Positions 9,882-19,136 of a DNA stretch of 47,061 nucleotides are shown here, in pieces (position 1 is the first letter of the stretch; each line of letters opens with the position of its first letter). The DNA comes from Kutzneria sp. 744 (GTDB lineage: Bacteria > Actinomycetota > Actinomycetes > Mycobacteriales > Pseudonocardiaceae): positions 7,145,341 to 7,192,401 of the forward strand of contig NZ_KK037166.1 in NCBI RefSeq assembly GCF_000568255.1, given 5' to 3'. The position numbers and the translations under genes were made by a program. The notes under the pieces were generated by a model. The model was given only the letters and a program-made list of their open reading frames with translations, made no database searches and was not told the origin of the DNA.

Positions 9882-11941
9882 GTGAGCAACACCGATCTCT
9901 TGGGCAGCGACGCGGTGTCCGCCGCGCCGGGTTCCCCGCAGGACTCGGCTCCTGCCCCCCGTACCGAATCCAAGGAGACCCCGCTGACCACCACGAAGCG
10001 CCGCGCAGGACTGTCCGGCATGGTGCTCGCGGAACTGCGCGAGCTCGCCGGCCAACTCAACATCAGCGGCACCGCGGGCATGCGCAAGGGCGACCTGATC
10101 GCCGCCATCAAGGAGCGCCAGGGGTCTTCCGGCGGCCGCGCCGAGACCGCCGAGCTGCCGCTGACCGGGTGTCACCGCGTCCCAAGCCGGCCCGCCGCAC
10201 CGCTGAGAAGTCCCGCGAGCCCAAGAAGGCCGACGCCCCCAAGGTCGAGAAGGCCGTGGCCGCGCCCGTCGAGGCCGCTCCCGTCGCCGCTGAGGCGCCG
10301 GCGGAGACCCCGGCGCCGAGGCAGAGCGACGAGGAGGGCGGCCGTCGCAACAACCGCCGCCGCCGCGCCGCCAGCCGTCCCGCGGGCTCCCCCGAGGGCG
10401 GCGCCGAGCAGCCGCAGGCCGACCGGGCCGAGCGCCAGCCGCAGGCCGAGCGCCAGGAGCGCCAGCAGAACGAGCGCCCGGAGCGTCAGGACCGCCAACA
10501 GGATCGTCAGCAGGACGGCGAGCGCCCGCAGCGTGACCGCGGCGAGCAGCGCGACCGTGGCGAGCGCAGCGACCGGGGCGACCGCCAGCGTGGCGACCGC
10601 AACGACCGCGGCGACCGCAACAACGACCGTGGCGACCGGCAGCAGAACAACCGGCCGGACAACCGCCAGCAGCAGGACGACGACGAGCGCGGCGGCCGTC
10701 GCGGCCGTCGGTTCCGTGACCGCAGGCGTGGCCGTGACGGCGACGAGCGCGGCCAGGCCGGCGGTGGCGGTGGCGACACCGAGGTGCGCGACGACGACGT
10801 GCTGCTGCCCGTCGCCGGCATCCTGGACGTGCTGGAGAACTACGCCTTCGTGCGCACCTCCGGCTACCTCGCCGGCCCGAACGACGTCTACGTCTCGCTG
10901 TCGCTGGTGCGCAAGCACGGCCTGCGCCGCGGCGACAACATCACCGGCGCGGTGCGTCAGCCCCGCGACGGCGAGCAGCAGCGGCAGAAGTTCAACCCGC
11001 TGGTGCGCGTGGACACCATCAACGGCCTCGAGCCCGACCAGGTGCGCAACCGGCCCGAGTTCACCAAGCTCACGCCGCTCTACCCGAACGAGCGCCTGCG
11101 CCTGGAGACCGAGTCGCACATCCTCACCACCCGCGTCATCGACCTGGTGATGCCGGTCGGCAAGGGGCAGCGCGCGCTCATCGTGTCGCCGCCCAAGGCC
11201 GGCAAGACCTCGGTGTTGCAGTCGATCGCCAACGCGATCACGACCAACAACCCGGAGTGCCACCTGATGGTGGTGCTGGTCGACGAGCGTCCGGAAGAGG
11301 TCACCGACATGCAGCGGTCGGTGAAGGGCGAGGTCATCGCCTCCACCTTCGACCGCCCGCCGGGCGACCACACCTCCGTGGCCGAGCTGTCCATCGAGCG
11401 GGCCAAGCGCCTGGTCGAGATGGGCCACGACGTGGTCGTGCTGCTGGACTCGATCACCCGCCTCGGCCGGGCCTACAACCTGGCCGCGCCGGCGTCGGGC
11501 CGCATCCTGTCCGGTGGTGTCGACTCCACGGCGCTGTACCCGCCCAAGCGCTTCCTCGGCGCCGCGCGCAACATCGAGGGTGGCGGCTCGCTGACCATCT
11601 TCGCGACCGCGCTGGTCGAGACCGGGTCGACGATGGACACGGTCATCTTCGAGGAGTTCAAGGGCACCGGCAACGCCGAGCTCAAGCTGGACCGGCGCAT
11701 CGCCGACAAGCGGGTCTTCCCCGCCGTCGACGTCGACCCGTCCGGCACCCGCAAGGAGGAGTTGCTGCTCCCGGCGGACGAGCTGGCCGTCATGCACAAG
11801 CTGCGCCGCGTGCTGCACGCCCTGGACAGCCAGCAGGCCATCGACCTGCTGCTGGACCGGCTGCGCAAGTCCCGCACCAACATCGAGTTCCTGATGCAGG
11901 TGGCGAAGACCACGCCAGGCGGCAACGGCGACGACAACTGA
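9882..11941 (+). CDS. rho: Transcription termination factor Rho, with apparent frameshift
   Basis: About 686 residues when one base is restored. It is a hexameric RNA-dependent ATPase/helicase that ends transcription. The GTG at 9882 follows AGGAAGGA. Order: N-terminal Rho-N domain (GMVLAELRELAGQLNISGTAGMR), a long Arg/Asp/Asn/Gln/Gly-rich insert (about residues 100-300, with DRGD and RQ repeats), the RNA-binding fold (LPVAGILDVLENYAFVRTSGYL), Walker A PPKAGKTS near residue 440, VLVDERPEEVTDM and the Q/R-loop region GILSGG-type LSGGVDSTALY. The frame changes at the G-run 10167-10169: the N-terminal frame reads to LPLTG and the next frame continues SPRPKPARR. Restoring one G gives LPLTGVSPRPK. 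A sequencing error is more likely than a broken essential gene. Confidence 0.93.
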
Positions 11942-11984
11942 TCGCCCAACGCTGAGAGGGGCCCTTCCCACCCGGGAGTAGTGA

Positions 11985-12180
11985 TAACGACGGACGACGC
12001 GGAACTGTATCCAGTCCATTCAAAATTGTTACACCCGGCGTTCGATCCGGGAAAACATCCTTTGGTTTGGCAGCCTAGGCGCAGAAAGACCAAAGGACGG
12101 TTGGCGAGTACTCTCCTGCTAAGGTATCCGTACTCGGAATGCCTTTTACAAGACGCTAGAATGGACCGCTCGCGTTTTAC
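11985..12180. other. Low-GC block after rho, no recognisable content
   Basis: Within the 321-base gap between rho and the CHAP gene. A hand count of 12001-12180 gives about 51% G+C, far below the flanks, and no gene or RNA was recognised. On its right edge it replaces the left arm of a family 1 palindrome whose right arm is intact. This resembles the blocks at 15427-15712 and 35149-35828, which break genes. Probably an assembly artefact; alternatively inserted DNA. The edges are approximate. Confidence 0.5.
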
Positions 12181-12211
12181 CCTCGTTGAACGCGGGTAAG
12201 GCGTCCTTCCC
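12177..12211. repeat. Interspersed palindrome, family 1, half copy
   Basis: GGGTAAGGCGTCCTTCCC (12194-12211) plus the loop CTCGTTGAACGC and the inner TTACCC (12177-12182) match the copies at 1381-1427 and 35954-36010. The outer left arm, expected to read GGGAAGGACGCC, is missing and the unrelated low-GC sequence stands in its place. Confidence 0.75.
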
Positions 12212-12262
12212 TGCATGATGGGGACCCCTTGCGGGGGAGCTGCGGGTCCCCGGACAGGTGGC

Positions 12263-12766
12263 TTACTGGTGCGGGCGGGCCGCCGGGGTCCAGCCGCGGT
12301 AGGCGTTGAAGTAGTTCACGCCGCCCATGGCCTTGGTGACGTGGCCGATCCGGCCGTTGACGCTGGAGGCCCAGAAGCCGCCGGCGCCGTCGGAGATGCC
12401 CACGTGGCCGTAGGCGCTGATGTTCCAGTAGACGAACGCCCCCAGCGGCGGGTTCTTGTCGCCGGCGTGCTTGGGGGAGGCGCCGTTCCAGTGCGCGTTG
12501 GCCGACGCCCACACGCCGGTGGTGCCGTAGGCGTTCTCCGCGGCCTTCTCGCAGTAGCCCTGGTAGGCGGTGCTGCCGTTGTGCGCCTGGTACCAGGCGA
12601 CCGCCCCGGCGGCGGTGCCGTCGCCGGACGACATGGGCGCGGCGACGACCGCCGGCGCGGCCGAGGCCACGGCCAGCGGGACGGCGCCGATCGCGGTGAC
12701 GGACAGGGTGACGGCTAACGCGGCCTTGGCCACGGTCTGCAGAAAACTCTTCACGTCGTGTCCCAT
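12263..12766 (-). CDS. Secreted CHAP-domain-like protein
   Basis: 167 residues from the ATG at 12766 (a TTG one codon earlier also keeps the frame). A classical signal peptide (VKSFLQTVAKAALAVTLSVTAIGAVPLAVASAAPA) should be cut near residue 40-45. The remaining 120 residues look like a small CHAP or NlpC/P60-type domain: a candidate catalytic Cys in QGYCEKAAENAYG and a candidate His in SAYGHVGISDG, followed by the conserved tail YFNAYRGWTPA. Such proteins are often peptidoglycan amidases or endopeptidases, but activity here is inferred from the Cys/His pair only. It sits alone, opposite to rho and rpmE, an insertion relative to the mycobacterial order. Confidence 0.75.
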   Translation of the reverse strand: MGHDVKSFLQTVAKAALAVTLSVTAIGAVPLAVASAAPAVVAAPMSSGDGTAAGAVAWYQAHNGSTAYQGYCEKAAENAYGTTGVWASANAHWNGASPKHAGDKNPPLGAFVYWNISAYGHVGISDGAGGFWASSVNGRIGHVTKAMGGVNYFNAYRGWTPAARPHQ

Positions 12767-12862
12767 CAACAGGTGAGTTCCTGACGAGCTGGGAGCGACG
12801 CTATGGGCGTGACCGAGGACACGTCATCGGCGATTGCCGTGACCGGAAACGTGAGCGGTCGG

Positions 12863-13390
12863 TCACGCCTCGTGGTCAGACGAAAGTTGGTAGTCGGCGC
12901 GCACCCACAGGCAGACCGCCACCGCCGCGACCGCGGCCGGTGCCCCGATGGCCATGGCCAGCAGGTCGGACAGGGACAGCCAGCTCAGCCCGATGCCCAC
13001 GGCCAGCACCAGCACCGGATAGAACAGCGCGATGCGCCGCAGCCGCTGGCGTCGACCCCAGGTCACGCCCGAGTGCAGCGTCGCCGTCACCGCGGCCGCC
13101 GCCCCGAACACCGGCGCGGACAACGGCTGCGTGCCGTCGCCCACCTCCAGCGCCAGCAAGGCGGCGCCCTGCAGGCCCAGGACCGTGGCCGTGAAGAGCA
13201 CGGGCACGACGAGCCACAGCGCGACCGGGAGCGGTCGCGCCGGCGAGCAGGCTTCGAGTGCGCACGACACGGGGCACAGTGTGGCGAATGGGCCATTCGG
13301 CGGGCGGGTGAGGTCGGTGTATGGCCCGTCGGGGGCGGTCAGCGGGCCGCGCCGAGCGGCGAGTGGTCGACGGGGAACAAACCGACCCAC
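12863..13390 (-). CDS. Small integral membrane protein, unknown function
   Basis: No family recognised. The longest frame gives 175 residues, but the first 40 (Arg/Pro-rich) are doubtful. A GTG at 13270 would start just before the first hydrophobic helix and give 135 residues. Four transmembrane segments are visible: PVALWLVVPVLFTATVLGLQGAALLALE, a weaker one around APVFGAAAAVTATLH, IALFYPVLVLAVGIGLSWLS, and LLAMAIGAPAAVAAVAVCLWV. A short basic loop (WGRRQRLRR) lies between the second and third. It is divergent from rpmE with about 105 bases between, and is absent from the mycobacterial order. DUF2537-like small membrane proteins are a possibility, not established. Confidence 0.55.
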   Translation of the reverse strand: MGRFVPRRPLAARRGPLTAPDGPYTDLTRPPNGPFATLCPVSCALEACSPARPLPVALWLVVPVLFTATVLGLQGAALLALEVGDGTQPLSAPVFGAAAAVTATLHSGVTWGRRQRLRRIALFYPVLVLAVGIGLSWLSLSDLLAMAIGAPAAVAAVAVCLWVRADYQLSSDHEA

Positions 13391-13496
13391 CGGCCTGTTT
13401 CAGCAGGTGTCGGGCCATCTGGCAGAATGGATGGTCGAGTAAGGCTCCGGTTCACCCCACGGGGACCCGGCGGCCGCCGATGAGAGGAAACAGCAC

Positions 13497-13709
13497 ATGA
13501 GGGCCGGCATTCACCCGGAGTACGTGGAGACCACCGTGACCTGCGGTTGCGGCAACACCTTCACGACCCACAGCACCAAGCGCAACGGCGACATCCACGT
13601 CGAGGTCTGCTCCAACTGCCACCCGTTCTACACGGGCAAGCAGAAGATCCTGGACACCGGCGGCCGCGTCGCCCGCTTCGAGGCCCGCTACGGCAAGCGC
13701 GCCAAGTAG
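13497..13709 (+). CDS. rpmE: 50S ribosomal protein L31, zinc-binding type
   Basis: 70 residues, normal length. It binds the large ribosomal subunit near the central protuberance. The zinc-ribbon cysteines are present: CGC (Cys16, Cys18) and [14 protein letters not shown] (Cys37, Cys40). It is thus the zinc-containing form, which in many bacteria is swapped for a Cys-free copy when zinc is scarce. A strong ribosome site (GAGAGGAAA) precedes the ATG. A CAGAAT -10-like element lies at 13423-13428. Three hairpins follow the gene. Confidence 0.97.
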   Translation: MRAGIHPEYVETTVTCGCGNTFTTHSTKRNGDIHVEVCSNCHPFYTGKQKILDTGGRVARFEARYGKRAK

Positions 13710-13774
13710 GTAGGGCCGGCTCCAGGGGACGTGTGTCCGCGGACTGCGCGAACCTGATCGCCCGCTCGTGATAT

Positions 13775-13872
13775 CTGGGGGGCGACCCCCAGACCCCCGA
13801 GGCGCGGCTTCGCCGCGCAAGCGTGGGTGACAACGTCTAGAGGGCCCCGTAGCCAGAGGCTGCGGGGCCCTC
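13775..13872. terminator. Three consecutive hairpins after rpmE
   Basis: Going downstream: TCTGGGG/CCCCAGA near 13775-13793; GCGCGGC/GCCGCGC around a TTC loop at 13802-13819; and GAGGGCCCCG (13840-13849) with CGGGGCCCTC (13863-13872). None has a long T-run, which is common for terminators in high-GC actinomycetes. Confidence 0.7.
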
Positions 13873-13876
13873 TCGC

Positions 13877-14289
13877 GTGAAGACATGGCCCGGATGTGGG
13901 TGTGCCCGGGCCCTACCCGCCTGGACTCGGGCGCGTTCGAGCTGGGAATGTGTTTGGTGCGTGGTGCTGGATACGCCGGGACGGCGCCGGCTGGGGGCTA
14001 CCGACGCCGCCACGGTCTCGCATCGCCCCGTCGGGGGCTCTCCCGGACCCCGGCGAAGTTGACTCCACAAGACTGCACCCGGCGCCCCGTCCGGCTCATC
14101 GTCAAAATTGGGTATCCGCCGACCGGCCGGTAACCGGCTCACGGGATGCATGATGTCTCGGTTGCCGACATTCGTACCCGGATACCAGATAACGCGTCCG
14201 GCCGCCCGGTCGATAGGCCGGTTGGTTGAAGCATCATCAAGCGGTCGATCTCCCACGACCGCGTCGACGTTGTGGGCAGGGGGCTGCGC
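13877..14289 (+). other. Gene-free stretch upstream of the sensor kinase
   Basis: About 410 bases without a convincing gene; the short open frames lack ribosome sites and recognisable residues. A weak promoter candidate is TTGCCG (14162-14167) with an 18-base spacer and CAGATA (14186-14191), about 100 bases upstream of the kinase start. Several GGCC-type inverted repeats are present around 14121-14136 and 14200-14220. Confidence 0.3.
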
Positions 14290-15898
14290 ATGACAGGGCA
14301 GGCTTGGTTGACACGAATACCGGCGGTCCGCATCCCGGTGGTGGTCGTCGTGCTCGCGACGATCGGTGTCAACCTGTCTCCGGCCCGCACGCTGATTCCG
14401 GACCAGGCCGGCCAGCTCATGCTGGTCATCGCCGTGGCCGGTGTCACCGCGTGCGGTGTCGTGATGGCCTATTTCCTGGCGGGCATGGACGACAGGAGAG
14501 GTATCGCCGGACTGGCCGCCGCCGTAACGGTCTACGCCCTGGTTGCCCTCCCGGCCACCGTCATCGCCTTCACCAGCGTCGACGCCCAGCACCTGATGGC
14601 GTTGCTGCGCACCACCGGCGGCTTCTTCTTCCTCGTGCTGATGGCCTTCGCCCTGACGCCGGGCCAGCCGGGGCTGACCACCGGCTGGCGGGGCGGCCTG
14701 CTCGGCGTGGTGCTGAGCGTGGCCGTGGCCCTGGTGATCGACTCCACCCCGGCGCTCGACGACCTCGCGACCACCGGCGTGCTGGGCCGGTTCCTCATCG
14801 TGGCCTGGAGCGCGGTCACGCTGACCTACATCGCGTACGGCATCCGCAACCGCGTCCCCATGGCCTACGGCATCGGCGCCGGCATGGTGGTGGTGGCGAT
14901 CGCGCAGATCATGCGCGAGACCGGCAACATGGGCCTCGGTGGCGCCAGCCTGCGGGTCTGCGGCGCGGTCATCATGTGCGCGGCGCTGGCCCGCCGGCTG
15001 CGCGAGCGGTTCCAGACCTCGCAGCTGCGGGTGGACCGCATCGCCGAGCTGGACCACGAGCTGCACAACGTGCTGGCCGGGCTGGACGGCATGACCCACG
15101 TGCTCAGCCACGCCGGCAAGGACGACCGGGAGCTGCTCAGCGAGGCCGTCCGCGAGGAGATCGGCCGCCTGCGCAACCTGCTCGACCAGCGGGCCGAGCC
15201 GGCCGGCTGCGCCGTCGATCCCGTGCTCACGCGGATCGTGACGCTGCGCCGGACCAACGGCCTCGACGTCGAGCTGGACATCGAGCCCGGCCTGCGCACG
15301 ACCATGCCGGCCGACGCGTTCGCCCAGGTCGTGACCAACCTGCTGGCCAACTGCGAGCGGCACGCGCCCGGGGCGAAGGTGCAGGTCAAGGCCGGGCCAA
15401 CGGCCGGAGCGTGCACGTCGAGCTTGTTTGCCTGTGCCGCACTGAGCTGCAATGTTGACGTGCACCATAACGACACTTGGCCATTTGAAGAGCTTCATGG
15501 TTCTCAGACCCCCACTGTTCACGTGTGGAGATCCAAGAGTTAACGCTAGCGAGGATTACAAGGAGTCGACTCGGCCGCCCGTTGTACGTGCTTGGAGTGG
15601 TATAATAAGCCTATAAAGCAGGATTGCTAGGGTTTTAGGGAGGTGCGTTGTTGCCTGGACGGGTGACCCTTATAAGCTTAAGCGGGGAACGGTCGAGCCA
15701 AGTAGCGGCCTCGCTCCGGAGGTCCGCGGCAGGCTGTTCCGGCGCGGCGTGCACGACGAGGCCCGCGGCGGCAGCGGGCTCGGGCTGCACCTGAGCCAGC
15801 AGCTCGTCGGCGCGTCCGGCGGATCGCTGTCCCTGCGGCCCGCCGACGACGGCCACGGCACCGTCGCGGCGCTGGCCGTGCCTGCGGGCCGCCCGTGA
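14290..15898 (+). pseudogene. Sensor histidine kinase, interrupted by a low-GC block
   Basis: The ATG at 14290 has GCAGGGGG just upstream. The first 235 residues hold about seven transmembrane helices. A HisKA-like segment follows (AELDHELHNVLAGL, probable phospho-His256), then the ATPase N-box (VVTNLLANCERHAPG). Around 15396 the frame slips: GRANGRSVHVEL continues one frame over, and then about 285 bases of ~50% G+C DNA replace the G1 box. The kinase resumes at 15716 in a third frame (PEVRGRLFRRG, G2 box [14 protein letters not shown]) and stops at 15898, overlapping the regulator start (GTGA). Only about 10-15 codons appear to be missing. Because the 3' end and coupling are intact, the break is probably a sequence artefact and not decay. 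The signal sensed is unknown. Confidence 0.8.
15427..15712. other. Low-GC block inside the sensor kinase gene
   Basis: A hand count of 15481-15660 gives about 51% G+C against clearly GC-rich flanks. No open frame with recognisable content, no terminal inverted repeats and no target duplication were seen. It stands where the kinase G1 box should be. Edges are approximate, set where the kinase residues stop (VHVEL) and resume (PEVRG). Confidence 0.65.
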
Positions 15899-16533
15899 AG
15901 CCACCCGTCCTGGTGATCGACGATCACGCGATCGTGGCCACCTCACTGGTGTTGGCGTTGCGGGGACAGGGCATTCCGGCCCGACGGTGCCCGGTGACCT
16001 CCGAGGCGGCGATCATCGCCGAGGCGGAGACCGGCGAGCCCGGCCTCGCGCTGCTGGACATGGACCTCGGCCTCGACGTCGACGGCGCCGACCTGGTGAT
16101 GCCGCTGCGGGCCGCGGGCTGGAAGGTGCTGGTGGTGACCGGGTCGTCCAGCCGCAACCGCATCGCCGCCGCGGTGGTGGCCGGCGCGATCGGCTGGGTG
16201 TCCAAGGCCGCGCCGTTCGAGCAGCTCGTCCAGGCCGCGGCGGCCGCGGTCAACGGCCGCTCGATGCTGACCGATCAGGAACGCCGCGAGCTGCACGAAC
16301 TCAACCGCGGCGACCACGACCGGACCCGCCTGCTCGACCGGCTGACGGCCCGCGAGCGCGAGGTCCTCGACCGTCTTGCCGCAGGTCAGCGCGCCGCCAA
16401 GGTGGCCGAGGAGTTCGTCGTGTCGGTGGCCACGGTGCGCAGCCAGATCCGGTCGATCCTGGCCAAGCTGGAGGTCGGCTCGCAGCTGGAGGCCGTCGCG
16501 CTGGCCCGATCGGGTGGCAGCTCCGGTCGTTAG
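15895..16533 (+). CDS. Response regulator, NarL/LuxR family
   Basis: 212 residues from the GTG at 15895, which overlaps the kinase stop, so kinase and regulator form a two-component pair. The receiver domain has the acidic pair IDDH (Asp9, Asp10), the phospho-acceptor Asp55 in LALLDMD, the switch Thr in LVVTGSS and the Lys in GWVSKAAPF. The C-terminal LuxR-type helix-turn-helix begins near residue 145 ([16 protein letters not shown]... [17 protein letters not shown]). It should bind DNA as a dimer when phosphorylated. Targets are unknown. The pair is inserted between rpmE and prfA, which are adjacent in mycobacteria. Confidence 0.93.
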   Translation: MKPPVLVIDDHAIVATSLVLALRGQGIPARRCPVTSEAAIIAEAETGEPGLALLDMDLGLDVDGADLVMPLRAAGWKVLVVTGSSSRNRIAAAVVAGAIGWVSKAAPFEQLVQAAAAAVNGRSMLTDQERRELHELNRGDHDRTRLLDRLTAREREVLDRLAAGQRAAKVAEEFVVSVATVRSQIRSILAKLEVGSQLEAVALARSGGSSGR

Positions 16534-16547
16534 GCAGACTAGGGAGT

Positions 16548-17633
16548 GTGACCAGACCCGTCCCTGAGGCCCTTGAGGCGCTGCTGACCGAGTACGTCGA
16601 GCTGGAGGTGCGGCTCGCCGACCCCTCGGTGCACGCCGATCAGGCGACGGCACGCAAGCTCGGACGTCGTTACTCCGAGCTGACGCCGGTGGTGCGCACC
16701 ATCCGCGAGCTGGAGCAGGTGCGCAACGACATCAGCGCGGCCGAGGAGCTGGCGGGCGAGGACTCGACGTTCGCCGCCGAGGCCGAGGAGCTGCGCGAGC
16801 GGATCCCGCAGCTGGAGAACCGGCTGACCGAGCTGCTGCTGCCCCGCGACCCGCACGACGGCTCCGACGTCGTGATGGAGGTCAAGTCGGGGGAGGGCGG
16901 CGAGGAGTCCGCGCTGTTCGCCTCCGAGCTGGTGCGCATGTACCTGCGCTACGCCGAGCGGCACGGCTGGAAGGCCGAGATGCTCGACACCACCGACTCG
17001 GACCTGGGCGGCTACAAGGACGCCACGCTCGTGATCAAGTCGAAGGCCAACGACCTCGACGGCGTGTGGTCGCGGCTGAAGTTCGAGGGCGGCGTGCACC
17101 GCGTGCAGCGCGTGCCGGTGACCGAGTCGCAGGGCCGCATCCACACCTCGGCGGCCGGCGTGCTGGTGTACCCGGAGGTCGAGGACGTCGAGATCGAGAT
17201 CGACGAGAAGGACCTGCGGGTGGACGTGTTCCGCTCGTCCGGGCACGGCGGCCAGAGCGTCAACACCACCGACTCGGCGGTCCGCATCACCCACATCCCG
17301 ACCGGCATCGTGGTGTCCTGCCAGAACGAGCGGTCGCAGCTGCAGAACAAGGCCCGGGCCATGGAGGTATTGATGTCCCGGCTGCAGGCGCTGGCCGAGG
17401 AGAAGGCCCAGCAGGACGCGTCGGCCAACCGTCGCAGCCAGGTCCGCACGGTGGACCGCTCGGAGCGGATCCGGACGTACAACTACCCGGAGAACCGGAT
17501 CTCCGACCACCGCATCAACTACAAGGCGCACAACCTGGACCTGGTGCTCGCCGGCGAGCTTGACCCGCTGCTGGACGCGCTGGCCGTGGCCGACCGGGCC
17601 GAGCGGCTGGCCTCAGTGGGCAGCAATGGCTGA
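16548..17633 (+). CDS. prfA: Peptide chain release factor 1
   Basis: 361 residues, the family length. It recognises UAA and UAG stop codons and triggers peptide release. The tripeptide anticodon region [15 protein letters not shown] carries the RF1-type PxT motif (PVT near 190-192), and the catalytic GGQ is at 234-236 in [15 protein letters not shown]. The start is the GTG at 16548; another GTG two bases upstream is out of frame. Its stop overlaps the ATG of prmC, whose product methylates this GGQ glutamine. Confidence 0.97.
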   Translation: MTRPVPEALEALLTEYVELEVRLADPSVHADQATARKLGRRYSELTPVVRTIRELEQVRNDISAAEELAGEDSTFAAEAEELRERIPQLENRLTELLLPRDPHDGSDVVMEVKSGEGGEESALFASELVRMYLRYAERHGWKAEMLDTTDSDLGGYKDATLVIKSKANDLDGVWSRLKFEGGVHRVQRVPVTESQGRIHTSAAGVLVYPEVEDVEIEIDEKDLRVDVFRSSGHGGQSVNTTDSAVRITHIPTGIVVSCQNERSQLQNKARAMEVLMSRLQALAEEKAQQDASANRRSQVRTVDRSERIRTYNYPENRISDHRINYKAHNLDLVLAGELDPLLDALAVADRAERLASVGSNG

Positions 17634-18501
17634 CGTGCGCCACCGCCAGCCCCTGCGGCTGGCCATTCTCGACGCGGAGCGCATCCTGTCCGCGGCCGGC
17701 ATCGACAGCGCGCGCTGGGACGCCGAGGAGATCGCCGCCCACGTGGTCGGCGTGGAGCGGATGAAGCTGCCGCTGGTGCCGCTGGTCGACCCGCAGGTGA
17801 TCGACGGCATCGGCAAGCTCGTGCACCAGCGGGCCAAGCGGATTCCCTTGCAGCACCTGCTGGGTTGGGCCCCGCTGGGACCGATCACAGTGGACGTCGG
17901 GCCGGGCGTGTTCATCCCGCGGCCGGAGACCGAGTTGCTGTGGGAATGGGGATTGGCTGCGCTGCAAGGAAAGTCCAACCCGGTGGTGATCGACCTGTGC
18001 ACCGGATCGGCCGCTTTGGCTTTGGCCGTGGCGCATTCCCGGCCCGACGCCGTCGTGCACGCGGTGGAGATGGACCGCTCGGCGCTGGCCTGGGCCCGTC
18101 GCAACGCCGACAAACAGGTCGCCGCCGGCGACACTCCGATCCGGCTGCACGCCGCCGACGTGACCACGCCCGGCGTACTGTCCGAACTGGACGGTGCGGT
18201 CGACCTCGTGCTGTGCAATCCCCCTTACGTGCCAATGGGAACCGCGGTGCCGCCGGAGGTCGCCGACCACGATCCTGTGCAGGCCGTGTTCTCCGGCGGT
18301 GACGGTCTCGACGTCATCCGGCACGTCGTGGCGCTGGCCGCCCGGCTCTTGAAGCCCGGCGGCGGCGTGGCCATCGAGCACGACGACACCCAGGGCGAAT
18401 CCGTGCCGGCCCTGCTGGCCCAGCGGCGCGTGCTGACCGACGTGGTGGACCACCTGGATCTGCCGGGCACGCCCCGGTTCGCTACCGCACGGCGGAGCTA
18501 G
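17626..18501 (+). CDS. prmC: Release factor glutamine N5-methyltransferase
   Basis: 291 residues, also called HemK. It methylates the GGQ glutamine of release factors with S-adenosylmethionine. Visible parts: an N-terminal helical domain, the SAM-binding motif [16 protein letters not shown], the acidic [11 protein letters not shown] and the substrate-binding NPPYVP. The ATG at 17626 overlaps the end of prfA by 8 bases, the usual coupling. Its last 20 bases overlap the convergent minus-strand gene ending at 18482. Confidence 0.95.
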   Translation: MADVRHRQPLRLAILDAERILSAAGIDSARWDAEEIAAHVVGVERMKLPLVPLVDPQVIDGIGKLVHQRAKRIPLQHLLGWAPLGPITVDVGPGVFIPRPETELLWEWGLAALQGKSNPVVIDLCTGSAALALAVAHSRPDAVVHAVEMDRSALAWARRNADKQVAAGDTPIRLHAADVTTPGVLSELDGAVDLVLCNPPYVPMGTAVPPEVADHDPVQAVFSGGDGLDVIRHVVALAARLLKPGGGVAIEHDDTQGESVPALLAQRRVLTDVVDHLDLPGTPRFATARRS

Positions 18502-19078
18502 CGACCATCTTGTCGAACAGGGGCGACGTCTGCGCCCAGGTGGCCGCCGGGGCCGAGGCGTAGACGTCGTACTGGGTGCCCTTGGCGTTCCAGTACAGGA
18601 TCTTCACGTGCCGCGGCTGGCCGTTGAGGGCGTAGGTGAACTCCCACAGCACGGCCGGGCTGTCCTGGAGCTTCTGCTGGCTCATCTGGACCCGCTGGTA
18701 ACCCGGTTGGGTGGACCACGACTGCTTCTCGTAGGCGGTCAGCCAGGTGTAGAGGTCGGCCTCGCCGGCCACGCCCTGGTAGCGCACGAAGCGGCCGCTG
18801 GCCCCGCCGTGCTGGGGGTCGTCGGCCTGGAAACCGTTGCGGATGGGGCTGACCGTCCACCCGTCGGGGATCACCGTGACCAGCCCCGATGGGCCGCTGA
18901 CCTGCTGAAACCCCGCCGGCGGGCCGGCCGGGGCGGTGGTCGACGGGACCGGGGCGGCGGCCGGCGTGCCGGCGACCGCGGTGCTGCCGTGCGCGGCCAG
19001 CAGCGTCACGCCGATCAGGCCGCCCGCGACCAGGTAGCCGACCGCCGCGACCAGCGCCAGCTGTAGTGGAGTGCGCAC
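18482..19078 (-). CDS. Membrane-anchored exported protein, unknown function
   Basis: 198 residues from the GTG at 19078, preceded by GGGGAGG; the open frame extends 83 codons further but into the divergent gene. One N-terminal transmembrane helix (LQLALVAAVGYLVAGGLIGVTLLAA) is followed by an Ala/Pro/Thr-rich linker and an outside domain of about 135 residues (GPSGLVTVIPDGWTV... FVRYQGVAGEADLYTWL... YDVYASAP). This outside domain resembles the region found after the membrane helix in some actinobacterial Ser/Thr kinases and related orphans, but I do not recognise a named family. It is divergent from the TPR gene, with 58 bases between the two starts. Confidence 0.7.
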   Translation of the reverse strand: MRTPLQLALVAAVGYLVAGGLIGVTLLAAHGSTAVAGTPAAAPVPSTTAPAGPPAGFQQVSGPSGLVTVIPDGWTVSPIRNGFQADDPQHGGASGRFVRYQGVAGEADLYTWLTAYEKQSWSTQPGYQRVQMSQQKLQDSPAVLWEFTYALNGQPRHVKILYWNAKGTQYDVYASAPAATWAQTSPLFDKMVASSAVR

Positions 19079-19136
19079 GGCCCTCCCCGTCCGGAAGAAT
19101 GCGAGCCGAGCAAAGCCTACTGAGCGAGGGCCGCGG

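Noticed and set aside
10160-10175. Programmed frameshifting in rho
   Set aside because: No slippery heptamer or downstream structure typical of such sites; similar single-base shifts occur in several unrelated genes here, so error is simpler.
10400-10760. Dense repeats within rho DNA as a separate repeat array
   Set aside because: They code for the Arg/Asp/Gln-rich insert of Rho in a continuous frame that continues into the RNA-binding domain.
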